Positions 1 through 5,806 are shown, numbered from the stretch's first letter. The stretch is 6,909 nt of DNA from an uncultured Lachnospiraceae bacterium (GCA_900313265.1 OMRN01000327.1:1-6909), one strand, 5' to 3'. Notes: a model not told the origin generated them from the letters alone. A program made the numbers and translations.

Positions 1-33
1 CGGTATTTCCGCTATTTCCGGCATTTCCGGTAC
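1..33 (-). repeat. 9-bp tandem repeat encoding a Gly-Asn-x linker
   Basis: Three consecutive units of the form GGAAATRSC (read on the minus strand: GGAAATGCC, GGAAATAGC, GGAAATACC) lie just after the lipobox cysteine codon and encode G-N-A, G-N-S, G-N-T. The array reaches the window edge, so its full copy number is unknown. Confidence 0.7.
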
Positions 34-106
34 ATCCTGCCATAAGAAGAATGGCTGCTGCCGTAAGTACAATTCCGATTCCTTTTCTTTTCATCTTCAC
101 TTTCAT
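1..106 (-). CDS. Lipoprotein, N-terminal part only (cut by window edge)
   Basis: The reverse strand from 106 opens with a basic n-region (MKVKMKRKG), a hydrophobic core (IGIVLTAAAILL) and the lipobox MAGC, with the lipidation cysteine at residue 25. This is a classic type II signal peptide, so the protein should be anchored to the outer face of the membrane by a diacylglyceryl cysteine. After the cysteine comes a Gly/Asn repeat (TGNAGNSGNT) encoded by 9-bp tandem repeats, the usual flexible linker before a lipoprotein's folded domain. The domain itself lies outside the window, so the function cannot be told. Start choice is uncertain: ATG at 106 has AAAGG directly touching it, while the in-frame ATG at 94 has the same AAAGG 12 nt upstream. 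It follows another lipoprotein gene on the same strand. Confidence 0.8.
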   Translation of the reverse strand, partial: MKVKMKRKGIGIVLTAAAILLMAGCTGNAGNSGNT

Positions 107-111
107 CCTTT

Positions 112-154
112 CATTATTCGGTTTGTGATGCTCACATCAATAAAACGAATAATG
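112..154 (-). promoter_or_regulatory. Inverted repeat/hairpin in the leader of the lipoprotein gene
   Basis: CATTATTCG at 112-120 and its perfect complement CGAATAATG at 146-154 form a 9-bp stem. Inside it a second 5-bp stem (126-130 with 135-139) closes a 4-nt loop. On the minus-strand mRNA the structure ends immediately before the AAAGG that precedes the lipoprotein start. There is no U-run on the downstream side, so it does not look like a minus-strand terminator. It could be an mRNA-processing or stability hairpin between two lipoprotein genes, a translation-control structure, or a protein-binding dyad. Confidence 0.5.
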
Positions 155-173
155 TCGCTCTTTTTTATGGAAA

Positions 174-638
174 TCATGTTGTTCCGAAGGAAAATATAAT
201 TTTGTCTTTTCCGTCAAATCGAATATCCTCATCATGGCCGAGTTTAAAAACATCGCTATTAAACTGTTCCGAAACGTACCAGTCTCCGCCCCACACGATA
301 TTGGAATCCGTATTTCCGATATCCGGAAGATTATAACTGTTCTTTTTCCACTGATAATCTTCCATAATCCGCTTTCCTTCCGATTCCGGAATATAAATTA
401 CGCCCCTGTACCGGGGATCTGCCGGTCCCGGACTCCCGATTTCGATTTTTCCCCAGTATTCCGACGGATAAATCATTTCGTACTCGGCGGTTGTAATATT
501 CAGATTGTCAAAATACTTGTCCGTCATGGCTGTGTTTTTGAAGTACTCCGTTTTCATGACCGTATGTGTCTTTATACAGCCGGAAAACAAAAGCAAAAAT
601 ACAACTACAACTGTCGTCCAAATAATTTTCTTCTTCAT
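174..638 (-). CDS. Small lipoprotein of unknown function (154 aa)
   Basis: I do not recognise the family. The N-terminus is a lipoprotein signal peptide: MKKK, a hydrophobic stretch at residues 5-18, then the lipobox FSGC with the modified cysteine at residue 21. The remaining 133 residues are soluble, rich in aromatic and acidic residues, with a Gly/Pro-rich turn (GSPGPADPRYRG, residues 68-79) and probable beta-strands to the end (IIFSFGTT). It should therefore sit on the outer face of the cytoplasmic membrane. The start is well supported: AGGGG lies 7 nt upstream of ATG at 638, inside the palindrome CCTGCGCAGG. It lies 78 nt after a membrane-protein gene and 67 nt before a second lipoprotein gene, all on one strand, so the three may share a transcript and an envelope role. 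That link is inference. Confidence 0.85.
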   Translation of the reverse strand: MKKKIIWTTVVVVFLLLFSGCIKTHTVMKTEYFKNTAMTDKYFDNLNITTAEYEMIYPSEYWGKIEIGSPGPADPRYRGVIYIPESEGKRIMEDYQWKKNSYNLPDIGNTDSNIVWGGDWYVSEQFNSDVFKLGHDEDIRFDGKDKIIFSFGTT

Positions 639-716
639 TCTTTTTCCCCTGCGCAGGCTATATTAAAAAGTGAATTGATCGTTTTGGCCGGTTCCTTCTT
701 CAAAAATGCTTCAGCT

Positions 717-1421
717 TTACTGCCCAAGTTCGAAATATTTGCCCGAATACATCGAAAAAATGTTGCCGCCCGCAAGCTGTCCGGCATAGTAAGTTCCCGG
801 GCCTTCGTATCTGTCGTATATAGTTTTACCCACCGAAATTTTGTTTCCTTCTTCGTCAATAAGGTAATAGGTAACCCGGGTATATGTCGTACGGTTTTCT
901 CCCGAACCGGATTCAACATGTTCTTCCTTTTTCTCGGTATCCGCAATCGAAAGTTCGGTAAAATAATATCCTTCCTTTGAACGGTCCGATGCGGCAATTT
1001 TCGGAACAATGGCCATGAAAAATACCGTCACAAATCCGATTCCGCCAAGCATCATGACGCCGAATACAATCAGCGGAACAATATACGCTTCCCGGTTCGC
1101 ATTCTCCATAAACTTTAAAATGGTGGCAAGAATCACGGTGACGAAAAAGAGAACCACAACCGTTCCGAAAAGGGTAAGAACGATGATGAAGGTTTTCCTC
1201 GATTTTACGGAATCCTCAAGATATTTCGTATGATCCTCTTCGAGTATTTCATCGGTCAATACAGTCTTCCCGTCCGCACTTTTCAACTGTTCATAGCGGG
1301 CATTCTGATTCTTTTCGTCCTTATTCTGGTTAATCATTCCCACGATAAACATTCCAAGCATCACACAGAAAACGACGCCGAAGCCCACATAGAAAATGGT
1401 AATAACCTTTTTGCTCGTCAT
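717..1421 (-). CDS. Membrane protein with three predicted helices, unknown function (234 aa)
   Basis: The start is set at ATG 1421 rather than the longer frame from 1445, because GGGAGG lies 6 nt upstream of 1421 and the longer form would run into the preceding gene's stop region without its own site. Predicted helices are at about residues 6-30, 77-102 and 113-139. A polar, charged segment (31-76, rich in D, E, K and N) lies between the first two. Residues 140-234 form a soluble, probably beta-rich tail with a Ser/Gly/Glu stretch near 168-177 and several Tyr/Gly-rich turns (YEGPGTYYAGQ, 205-215). No enzyme motif is visible and I do not recognise the family. It begins 16 nt after the deaminase stop, so co-transcription with the deaminase is likely. 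An overlapping open frame at 635-1009 on the same strand is a shadow. Confidence 0.85.
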   Translation of the reverse strand: MTSKKVITIFYVGFGVVFCVMLGMFIVGMINQNKDEKNQNARYEQLKSADGKTVLTDEILEEDHTKYLEDSVKSRKTFIIVLTLFGTVVVLFFVTVILATILKFMENANREAYIVPLIVFGVMMLGGIGFVTVFFMAIVPKIAASDRSKEGYYFTELSIADTEKKEEHVESGSGENRTTYTRVTYYLIDEEGNKISVGKTIYDRYEGPGTYYAGQLAGGNIFSMYSGKYFELGQ

Positions 1422-1437
1422 ATCTTTCCTCCCGGAA

Positions 1438-1836
1438 CTAGTCAATCCACCACTGCGGAGTTAATTCTCCGAGTTTCATAACATGCCCTGTGGCATAATT
1501 GATCATAATGTCGATATCATGATATTTCCCCGGCATAAGCTGTACCATCAGCTCACGGCATGCGCCGCAGGGAGCTCCCTTCCCCTCGTTCGGGGAAATG
1601 CATAAAACCCGGTCAATTTCATAATCACCGTTTGTTATCATGTTAAAAATCGCATTCCGCTCGGCACAGATTCCGAGCGTGCTGCAGGTATCGATGCAGA
1701 CACCCGTATAGATTTTTCCCGATTTGGAAAGAACGGCTGCGGAAACTTCACCCGCCGTAACATAATCCGATATCACTTTAGCGCCTCTTACCGCCTTCGC
1801 TGCTTCATACATTTTTTCCCATATTTCGTCTCTCAT
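1438..1836 (-). CDS. Cytidine deaminase family protein, blasticidin-S-deaminase-like (132 aa)
   Basis: The two zinc signatures of the cytidine deaminase fold are present in order: C57-A-E59-R-N-A, with Cys57 as a zinc ligand and Glu59 as the proton shuttle, and P89-C90-G-A-C93-R-E, supplying the other two cysteine ligands. Length (132 aa) fits the small homotetrameric class. These enzymes hydrolytically deaminate cytosine nucleosides in the cytosol, feeding pyrimidine salvage. The region where classical cytidine deaminases carry the ribose-binding N-x-E (NVEN) instead reads GVCIDTCSTLG, which resembles the blasticidin-deaminase-like branch. Substrate is therefore not assigned and cdd is not used. 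The start at 1836 has only a weak purine-rich site (GCGAGAAAAA); an in-frame ATG at codon 9 is an alternative. It lies 30 nt downstream of the WYL regulator and 16 nt upstream of the membrane-protein gene. Confidence 0.9.
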   Translation of the reverse strand: MRDEIWEKMYEAAKAVRGAKVISDYVTAGEVSAAVLSKSGKIYTGVCIDTCSTLGICAERNAIFNMITNGDYEIDRVLCISPNEGKGAPCGACRELMVQLMPGKYHDIDIMINYATGHVMKLGELTPQWWID

Positions 1837-1866
1837 TTTTTCTCGCTTTCTGATTATTTAATAGAG

Positions 1867-2856
1867 TTACTTGTAAAACCGGTTCATCTCTTTTAATTTC
1901 GCCTTCCACTCTTCCACCACATTAGACGGCCCGGTAATTTTAACATCCGTTCCGAGTGCATAAATCCAGCCGTAAAACTGCTGGCTTACCGCAACATCCA
2001 CGAAAGTTTTCGACCAGCCCTCGTTTTCTCCCGAAAAAATCGGAATATCCTTTCCGAAACGATCAATGAAAACGCCGACGAGTTCATTTTTAAATTCCAC
2101 GGCAACCTTCGTCCTCTCGCCGCCCCACATTCCGAAACTCATTTTCGAGAAGGAGGCAATGTCCATGGAATCAAAAATCTTCATCCCCACACGGTTTTTG
2201 TCCATGATTTGCAGGTTCTTCATTTTATCGACACGGTAATGCCTTTCTTCGAGAGTTGTGGCATCACATCCGATTAAATAATAGTTTTCATCATCCCAGG
2301 TCAGTGCCCACGGGCTTACCTCGCGGATGCCGGGATTTTTCTTTTCAAGCTGTTTCTTCGTGTTCCACTGGTAATACTCAAACCGCACACACTTATTGCT
2401 GTTTATGGCCGCATGGATCTGGTCCACGGTATAATAAATCGTTTCATTCATGGATTTAATCCGGCCCTGCACGATTACCTGACGATGGAGCTGCTTTGCC
2501 TCGTACTTGCTCGTGCATTTCATCAGCTTCTTTATAAGGGCATTGGATTTGCGCTCGGTAATAAATTTCGAAGACTGGATGGAATCCACCAGGATTTTAA
2601 GTTCCGCCAGTTCGAACTGTTTTTCAATCACATGGTACCGGTAACTTCTGCCGTCCTTTTCGCCCTCCACGGTGATTCCGAGATGTTTCAGTTCATTTAA
2701 ATCTTCGTAGAGCGTTCTGCGGTCCGCCGTAACTTCCATTTCCTCGAGATAATCCTGAATTTGCAAAAGGGTCAGATAATGCTCTTCATCGGTGTGTTCG
2801 AGCATAATCTGACCCAGATAATACAGTTTCAGTTTCTGATTTGTCCCCTTCGGCAT
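1867..2856 (-). CDS. WYL-domain transcriptional regulator (HTH-WYL-WCX, 329 aa)
   Basis: Three regions fit the standard WYL regulator layout. Residues about 8-75 form a winged helix-turn-helix of the HTH_11/DeoR-like type (YLTLLQIQDYLEE, then DRRTLYEDLNELKHLG as recognition helix, and a wing at EKDGRSYRYH). Residues about 140-220 are the WYL domain, with VRFEYYQW, then VSPWALTWDDENYYLIGCD and HYRVDKMKNL. Residues about 245-329 are the C-terminal WCX extension. WYL domains are thought to sense ligands, often nucleotides or nucleic acid, and family members regulate DNA-damage responses, defence islands and metabolism. The protein is full length. The start at ATG 2856 is supported by AGGGGGG 5 nt upstream and by a promoter about 30 nt further. 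As first gene of the deaminase/membrane-protein/lipoprotein series it may regulate that operon and itself. Confidence 0.93.
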   Translation of the reverse strand: MPKGTNQKLKLYYLGQIMLEHTDEEHYLTLLQIQDYLEEMEVTADRRTLYEDLNELKHLGITVEGEKDGRSYRYHVIEKQFELAELKILVDSIQSSKFITERKSNALIKKLMKCTSKYEAKQLHRQVIVQGRIKSMNETIYYTVDQIHAAINSNKCVRFEYYQWNTKKQLEKKNPGIREVSPWALTWDDENYYLIGCDATTLEERHYRVDKMKNLQIMDKNRVGMKIFDSMDIASFSKMSFGMWGGERTKVAVEFKNELVGVFIDRFGKDIPIFSGENEGWSKTFVDVAVSQQFYGWIYALGTDVKITGPSNVVEEWKAKLKEMNRFYK

Positions 2857-2885
2857 GATATCCCCCCTCTCATAACCTTCGTGTT

Positions 2886-2894
2886 ATTATACCA
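2886..2894 (-). promoter_or_regulatory. Extended -10 promoter of the WYL regulator gene
   Basis: On the minus strand TGGTATAAT is a perfect TATAAT (+ strand 2886-2891) preceded by the extended TG-n motif (2892-2894). No good -35 box lies 16-18 nt upstream, as expected for an extended -10 promoter. It sits about 30 nt upstream of the start codon, with the SD in between, and downstream of the DUF1232 stop. Confidence 0.7.
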
Positions 2895-2941
2895 CACCTG
2901 ACGGGACTGAGTACATTTTATTTCACTTAATTAACTTCCCC

Positions 2942-3214
2942 TTATAATTCCCGATAAGAACCGTATGTCTGCCGAAAATCCTCCTCAAACCGGATCTGAT
3001 CCTCCCGCACTTTGGACAGATGAAGGCCGGTTCCGAGTCCGATAAAGAAACTCACCACACTCCCGATAAATCCGATTGCTCCGAAGATGAGATCATCAAG
3101 CCAGCCGATTCCGGTGATGAAATCCGGAATAAGGTCAATCGGCAGAACGCAGTAAAGAATCGTAACTACTACACATACAATTGCGATAATAAAGAATCTT
3201 CTTTTCTCTTCCAT
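2942..3214 (-). CDS. DUF1232 (YkvA-type) small membrane protein (90 aa)
   Basis: The stretch at residues 24-43 (LPIDLIPDFITGIGWLDDLI) is the diagnostic core of the DUF1232 family: a Pro-Ile-Asp-Leu-Ile-Pro-Asp turn followed by a Gly-x-Leu-Asp-Asp motif. It is flanked by hydrophobic helices at about 7-24 and 42-62, then a charged cytosolic tail (LSKVREDQIRFEEDFRQ). The family is common in bacteria; its molecular role is not established. Length is short but typical for the minimal form. AGGGGG lies 8 nt upstream of ATG 3214. It ends 85 nt before the WYL start, which has its own promoter, so it is probably a separate unit, although no terminator is visible between them. Confidence 0.88.
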   Translation of the reverse strand: MEEKRRFFIIAIVCVVVTILYCVLPIDLIPDFITGIGWLDDLIFGAIGFIGSVVSFFIGLGTGLHLSKVREDQIRFEEDFRQTYGSYREL

Positions 3215-3286
3215 AACATTGTCCCCCTTTTTTCAAAAACCTTTTTCAAAACAGGATGAAAGTTCCCGACGTGTTTTACTTTATAA

Positions 3287-3328
3287 CCAAAGTATAAATC
3301 TGGATTGTGACAATAAATCTGACAATAT
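3287..3328. repeat. Flank repeat upstream of REP-like element, copy 1
   Basis: CCAAAGTAT followed by 15 loosely matching bases and then CAATAAATCTGACAATAT (3311-3328) corresponds to 6733-6773. The last 18 bases match at 16 positions, and the spacing between the two blocks is the same in both copies. In this copy 25 further bases separate it from the first GGTGCCTGTCAC unit. Confidence 0.55.
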
Positions 3329-3353
3329 TATTCAGCAAAATTGCGGTTTTCCC

Positions 3354-3416
3354 GGTGCCTGTCACTTTCGCCCCTTGGGTGCCTGTCACTTTTGGCACAA
3401 AAGTGACAGGCACCCA
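3354..3416. repeat. REP-like palindromic element, copy 1
   Basis: Two direct copies of the unit (GGTGCCTGTCACTTT at 3354-3368 and GGGTGCCTGTCACTTTT at 3377-3393) are followed by an inverted copy AAAAGTGACAGGCACCC at 3399-3415. The second and third copies form a perfect 18-bp stem (3376-3393 with 3399-3416) around a 5-nt loop. GTGCCTGTCAC-type palindromes recur in intergenic regions of many bacteria and are often linked to REP-associated tyrosine transposases (Y1/RAYT). No transposase lies in this window, so mobilisation would have to be in trans. There is no T-run after the stem, so a terminator role is unlikely. Confidence 0.85.
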
Positions 3417-3548
3417 TCCAGAGGCCCCCATCTGGGGCTGGGACAGTTCTGTGACAAATCATTTGCTAAACTGCAATCAGAAAGTAACACAAACGGTTCA
3501 AATCATAGTTTTAATATTCGTCTTTTGAGACTGGGAAAGGAGCACACT
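3417..3548 (+). other. Leader region of the small secreted-peptide gene, no clear promoter
   Basis: The gene-free stretch 3215-3548 is largely taken up by the flank repeat and REP-like element. The part from 3417 holds a GC-rich imperfect palindrome (CCAGA at 3418-3422 with TCTGG at 3431-3435). It must also carry the promoter of the plus-strand mini-gene if that gene is expressed. TAATAT at 3512-3517 is the best -10 candidate, but no recognisable -35 lies 16-18 nt upstream. Nothing else was identified. Confidence 0.35.
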
Positions 3549-3644
3549 ATGAAGGGAATCAGATTATTTACAGCCGGTATCCTTACCGCCGTTTTACTTA
3601 CCCTGATGCCGCTTAGTGCAATGGCAAAAGAAAGCGTGCAATAA
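3549..3644 (+). CDS. Signal-peptide mini-ORF (31 aa), tiny secreted peptide or truncated gene
   Basis: ATG 3549 has a near-ideal site, AAAGGAG, 6 nt upstream, the best on the plus strand. The translation has a basic start (MKGIR), a hydrophobic core (LFTAGILTAVLLTLMPL) and a type I cleavage motif (SAMA before K). It therefore looks like a complete Sec signal peptide with only KESVQ left before TAA at 3642. A strong terminator follows at 3787-3820, so the transcription unit itself is intact. The coding part could be a real micro-peptide or, more likely, the head of a gene broken by a frameshift, since a plausible 36-residue frame continues in +1. It is the only plus-strand gene among minus-strand neighbours. 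I do not recognise a family. Confidence 0.55.
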   Translation: MKGIRLFTAGILTAVLLTLMPLSAMAKESVQ

Positions 3645-3762
3645 TCTATATATGTACGATGAAGAACAAGAAAATAAGATGTATGAATTTTACAGACAAA
3701 CCCGGGGCGATGGAACTGCAGCGCACATAAGGAATGGACGCCGAATTAATCAGACAACTTAA
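3645..3762 (+). pseudogene. Possible frameshifted continuation of the secreted peptide
   Basis: In the +1 frame relative to the signal-peptide ORF, the sequence from ATG 3652 reads 36 hydrophilic residues (MYDEEQENKMYEFYRQTRGD and onward, ending INQTT) before TAA at 3760. This ATG has no Shine-Dalgarno site, so independent translation is unlikely. Restoring frame near CAATAAT (3639-3645) would join it to the signal peptide as a small secreted protein of roughly 70 residues. Whether this is decay, a sequencing error or chance cannot be decided here. Confidence 0.3.
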
Positions 3763-3786
3763 CTTTTTTCAACTTTTCCCCTCTTT

Positions 3787-3820
3787 AAAGAGACAGCCGC
3801 AATTACGGCTGTCTCTTTTT
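3787..3820 (+). terminator. Rho-independent terminator
   Basis: A perfect 13-bp stem (3787-3799 with 3806-3818) around the 6-nt loop CAATTA includes GACAGCCG/CGGCTGTC and runs into TTTTT at 3816-3820. It terminates the plus-strand mini-gene. Read on the minus strand the U-run is only three long, but the hairpin lies 21 nt past the stop of the tRNA-editing gene, so it may also end that operon. Confidence 0.92.
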
Positions 3821-3840
3821 ATGCGATAAATGTATGGTAC

Positions 3841-4398
3841 TCAGTCCTCGCCGACGAGATGAACGGTTTGATACGTATGATTCGTTGCGGGCAGAAAAAT
3901 CTCCGTCACATCCTTTGTTTTTAATTTCAGGCTGGACGTGCAAACACAGGGATGACATCCAAGATAATCATCCTTTAAAACATCTTCGTCAATTAGGAGT
4001 TTTACATGATTCTCTTTATCATTCATCAGTCCCATTATGCTGACCGCACCGGGTTCAATGTCCAGATATTTTAACATATCCTCCGCTTCCGCAAAGGAAA
4101 GCCTTGCCGAATTGATCTGTGCGGATAATTCCTTCGTTTTGAATTTCTTATCCCCCGGCATCATAAGCAGATAGAAATTCGTCTTCTGCCTGTTACACAG
4201 AAAAAGATTCTTGCATATAATAACGCCTAAAATCGCATCAATCTCATTGCAGGCTTCCATATTGTCGGCCCGGTCGTGATCCGTCCGCTGATAGGAAATC
4301 CCCAGTTTATCCAGAAAATCATACGTCCGGATTTCTCTCTCCAGTCTTCCGGTTACGTCCTCCGGTCTTCCGTTATACAGTTCCATTCTTTGTTCCAT
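3841..4398 (-). CDS. YbaK/ProX-type aminoacyl-tRNA editing protein (185 aa)
   Basis: This resembles the free-standing prolyl-tRNA editing proteins (ProXp-ala/PrdX, the YbaK superfamily related to the INS domain of prolyl-tRNA synthetase). These hydrolyse mischarged tRNA, typically Ala-tRNA(Pro), in the cytosol. Visible hallmarks are CKNLFLCNR with the conserved Lys63, the block FYLLMMPGDKKFKTKELSAQ (76-95), PGAVSIMGLMNDKENHVKLL (116-135) and GCHPCVCTSSLKL with His149-Pro150. Length matches the stand-alone family. The loop usually described as GxxxP reads GAVSI (117-121), with Ile instead of Pro. As I recall, clostridial relatives share this, but that needs an alignment. The start is 4398, or 4386 in frame; the only SD-like AAGG abuts the first and is 12 nt from the second. 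It lies 24 nt after the Sel1 gene and is the last of the operon. Confidence 0.88.
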   Translation of the reverse strand: MEQRMELYNGRPEDVTGRLEREIRTYDFLDKLGISYQRTDHDRADNMEACNEIDAILGVIICKNLFLCNRQKTNFYLLMMPGDKKFKTKELSAQINSARLSFAEAEDMLKYLDIEPGAVSIMGLMNDKENHVKLLIDEDVLKDDYLGCHPCVCTSSLKLKTKDVTEIFLPATNHTYQTVHLVGED

Positions 4399-4422
4399 CC
4401 TTCCATTCCGGGATTTTAAAAG

Positions 4423-5304
4423 TTATACCACAATCCGAAAATTTTCCAAATCCCAGTATATCTCCGTCAGTTTCTCTCCGTCAATCTGTGCTCCCTTAAA
4501 GAAATCGTCCCGGTCGCGATACCATTTTCCGTCAAAATTCACGGCACATGCCCCGCCGTCCTGCTCGGAAATAATCGTATGCTTCTCCCCGTAGGCTTCG
4601 AACGTGATGGTATGCGGCAATTTCAGCAGATAATAAAGATCGTAGAAATCAAACTCTTCTTCATCAAACGGAATCAGTTCGTATAAATCGTCAATCAGCC
4701 ATTTCATGATATTCATATTGCCGAAAAACGCATTATGCATGATTCTCTGCGCCAAAAAATCCTTGGCAGCAAGATAGAGTTTAACCGCTTCCTTCTTCCG
4801 CCCCTGGTCAGCACGGATTCTCGCAAGCCTCGTAAATACTTCCGGCAGCGGATCGAATACATTCCGGCAGTTCTTCACCTTCGGATACAAATCCTCAATG
4901 ATTTGCTCATACCTTGCCTGATCCTTCGCTACATAATAACCGTTTTTGTACATATCGGCAATTTTATACGTGGCAACCAAATCGCCCTTTTTCATAAGCT
5001 TTGAGAAATTCTCATATGCTTTCTTGTAATCGCGCTCGCCGGTACGGCCGTAATACCAGATATAACCAAGGCATTCGTATGCCGGATCATAATCAAAAGA
5101 AGCCGCCATTTCATAGTATTTCAGTGCCAGATCAAACCGTTTCTGCTCGTAGTAAGCACCGCCTAAATACAGCATATCCTGCGGCCTTTGCTCTTCTTCA
5201 ATCAGGAATTGCATTGCCTCCGTAAACGCAAAAAAATCCTCATCGCTGTATATGCTCGTATCATGAAACTCCTGAACAATCTGTCTTGCTTCTTCTACGG
5301 TCAT
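4423..5304 (-). CDS. Sel1/TPR-repeat protein with a C-terminal beta-rich region (293 aa)
   Basis: ATG 5304 was chosen because AAAGGA lies 7 nt upstream. The longer frame begins with GTG at 5337 and has no ribosome binding site. Residues about 42-185 contain helical-pair repeats of Sel1/TPR type: AYYEQKRFDLALKYYEMAA (50-68), PAYECLGYIWYYGRTGERDY (74-93) with KKAYENF, ATYKIADMYKNGYYVAKDQA (111-130), and FTRLARIRADQGRKKEAVKL (157-176). Such solenoids bind partner proteins. There is no signal peptide, so it is cytosolic. A Glu/Asp/Phe/Tyr-rich linker (214-225) leads to a C-terminal region (about 233-293) with GEKHTI, FDGKWYRDRDDFF and YWDLENFRIVV, which looks beta-rich and which I do not recognise. 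It lies 106 nt after the HIRAN gene and 24 nt before the tRNA-editing gene. An adaptor role is inference. Confidence 0.85.
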   Translation of the reverse strand: MTVEEARQIVQEFHDTSIYSDEDFFAFTEAMQFLIEEEQRPQDMLYLGGAYYEQKRFDLALKYYEMAASFDYDPAYECLGYIWYYGRTGERDYKKAYENFSKLMKKGDLVATYKIADMYKNGYYVAKDQARYEQIIEDLYPKVKNCRNVFDPLPEVFTRLARIRADQGRKKEAVKLYLAAKDFLAQRIMHNAFFGNMNIMKWLIDDLYELIPFDEEEFDFYDLYYLLKLPHTITFEAYGEKHTIISEQDGGACAVNFDGKWYRDRDDFFKGAQIDGEKLTEIYWDLENFRIVV

Positions 5305-5410
5305 CGTCGTTTCCTTTCCTGTACAATCTTTCTTCACATAAGCAACACCACAAAGTTAAAAAAAGCATTCTTCCCATCATCCGCATTAATGGAAACTCTT
5401 CTTCTTATTA

Positions 5411-5806
5411 TCAAAAATCAATCAGATATATCGCCATCGACACCTGTGTATATCCGGTTTTGGCTTTGATATCCGTCACCCGTCCGATTAACATCTTTCC
5501 GGCGTCCATCAGTCTTGCGAAAACGTAATTATCTTTCTCCGGGACATACCCCAGTTTCCGCCCCTTTTCGTCATCCACACGCACGGCATTTTCGTCAAAA
5601 CGATTCTTCGGCTCCCTTCGAAGCGACAGTTTCTCCCCGCTTTTCAATTCTTTGATAATCGACTCATCCTCGATATGCATCGTTCCCGCGACAAAAGTAT
5701 CAAAGAGAAAAATCTCCTTCTGCAAAGGTTTGATTAAATCTTCGCTTTTAAACTGTTCCGCTAAAGATACGGCATTTTCCGATGAAATTACAATGTCATT
5801 TGCCAT
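5411..5806 (-). CDS. Small HIRAN-domain protein (131 aa)
   Basis: Residues about 36-125 match the HIRAN domain: TFVAGTMHI (37-45), GEKLSLRREPKNRFDENAVR (57-76), GRKLGYVPEKDNYVFARLMD (82-101) and a closing strand pair (QVSMAIYLIDF). In eukaryotic HLTF this fold binds 3' ends of single-stranded DNA. Bacterial HIRAN proteins occur stand-alone or fused to nucleases and helicases and are assumed to recognise DNA ends or damaged DNA. The first 35 residues are a short extension without a known motif, and no catalytic domain is attached. ATG 5806 lies inside the last codons of the J-domain-like gene (19-nt overlap). Its best SD, GGGAGG, is about 12 nt upstream, which suggests translational coupling. 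Function in this operon is unknown. Confidence 0.9.
   Translation of the reverse strand: MANDIVISSENAVSLAEQFKSEDLIKPLQKEIFLFDTFVAGTMHIEDESIIKELKSGEKLSLRREPKNRFDENAVRVDDEKGRKLGYVPEKDNYVFARLMDAGKMLIGRVTDIKAKTGYTQVSMAIYLIDF

Noticed and set aside
648..657. Palindrome CCTGCGCAGG overlapping the SD of the small lipoprotein gene
   Set aside because: A 10-bp perfect palindrome without loop or flanking extension. It cannot form a stable hairpin and may be chance, so it is not listed as a regulatory site.
234..980. Plus-strand open frame of 248 codons
   Set aside because: It is antisense to both the small lipoprotein gene and the membrane-protein gene, which have signal peptide or helices and good SD sites. 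The long frame reflects codon bias on the opposite strand.
635..1009. Minus-strand open frame of 124 codons overlapping the membrane-protein gene
   Set aside because: It lies almost wholly inside the 717-1421 gene in another frame, has an Arg/Lys-rich composition typical of a shadow frame, and has no ribosome binding site of its own.
3354..3416. Possible CRISPR array or terminator from the GTGCCTGTCAC repeats
   Set aside because: There are only three units, one inverted, with spacers of about 8 nt or less, so it is no CRISPR array. No T-run follows the stem on either strand, so terminator activity is not supported.
3219..3548. Plus-strand frame extending the signal-peptide ORF upstream through the REP-like element
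   Set aside because: The upstream part only translates the palindromic repeat (GACHF...SDRHP). The SD and signal peptide fix the start at 3549.
5305..5337. GTG start at 5337 for the Sel1/TPR protein
   Set aside because: No Shine-Dalgarno site precedes it, while ATG 5304 has AAAGGA at 7 nt.
5305..5410. Possible small ORF (about 40 codons from an ATG near 5371, minus strand) or promoter between the HIRAN and Sel1 genes
   Set aside because: The ORF lacks a ribosome binding site and overlaps the start of the Sel1 gene. TTGATA occurs but has no good -10 at the right distance, and the T-run near 5360 has no convincing stem before it.
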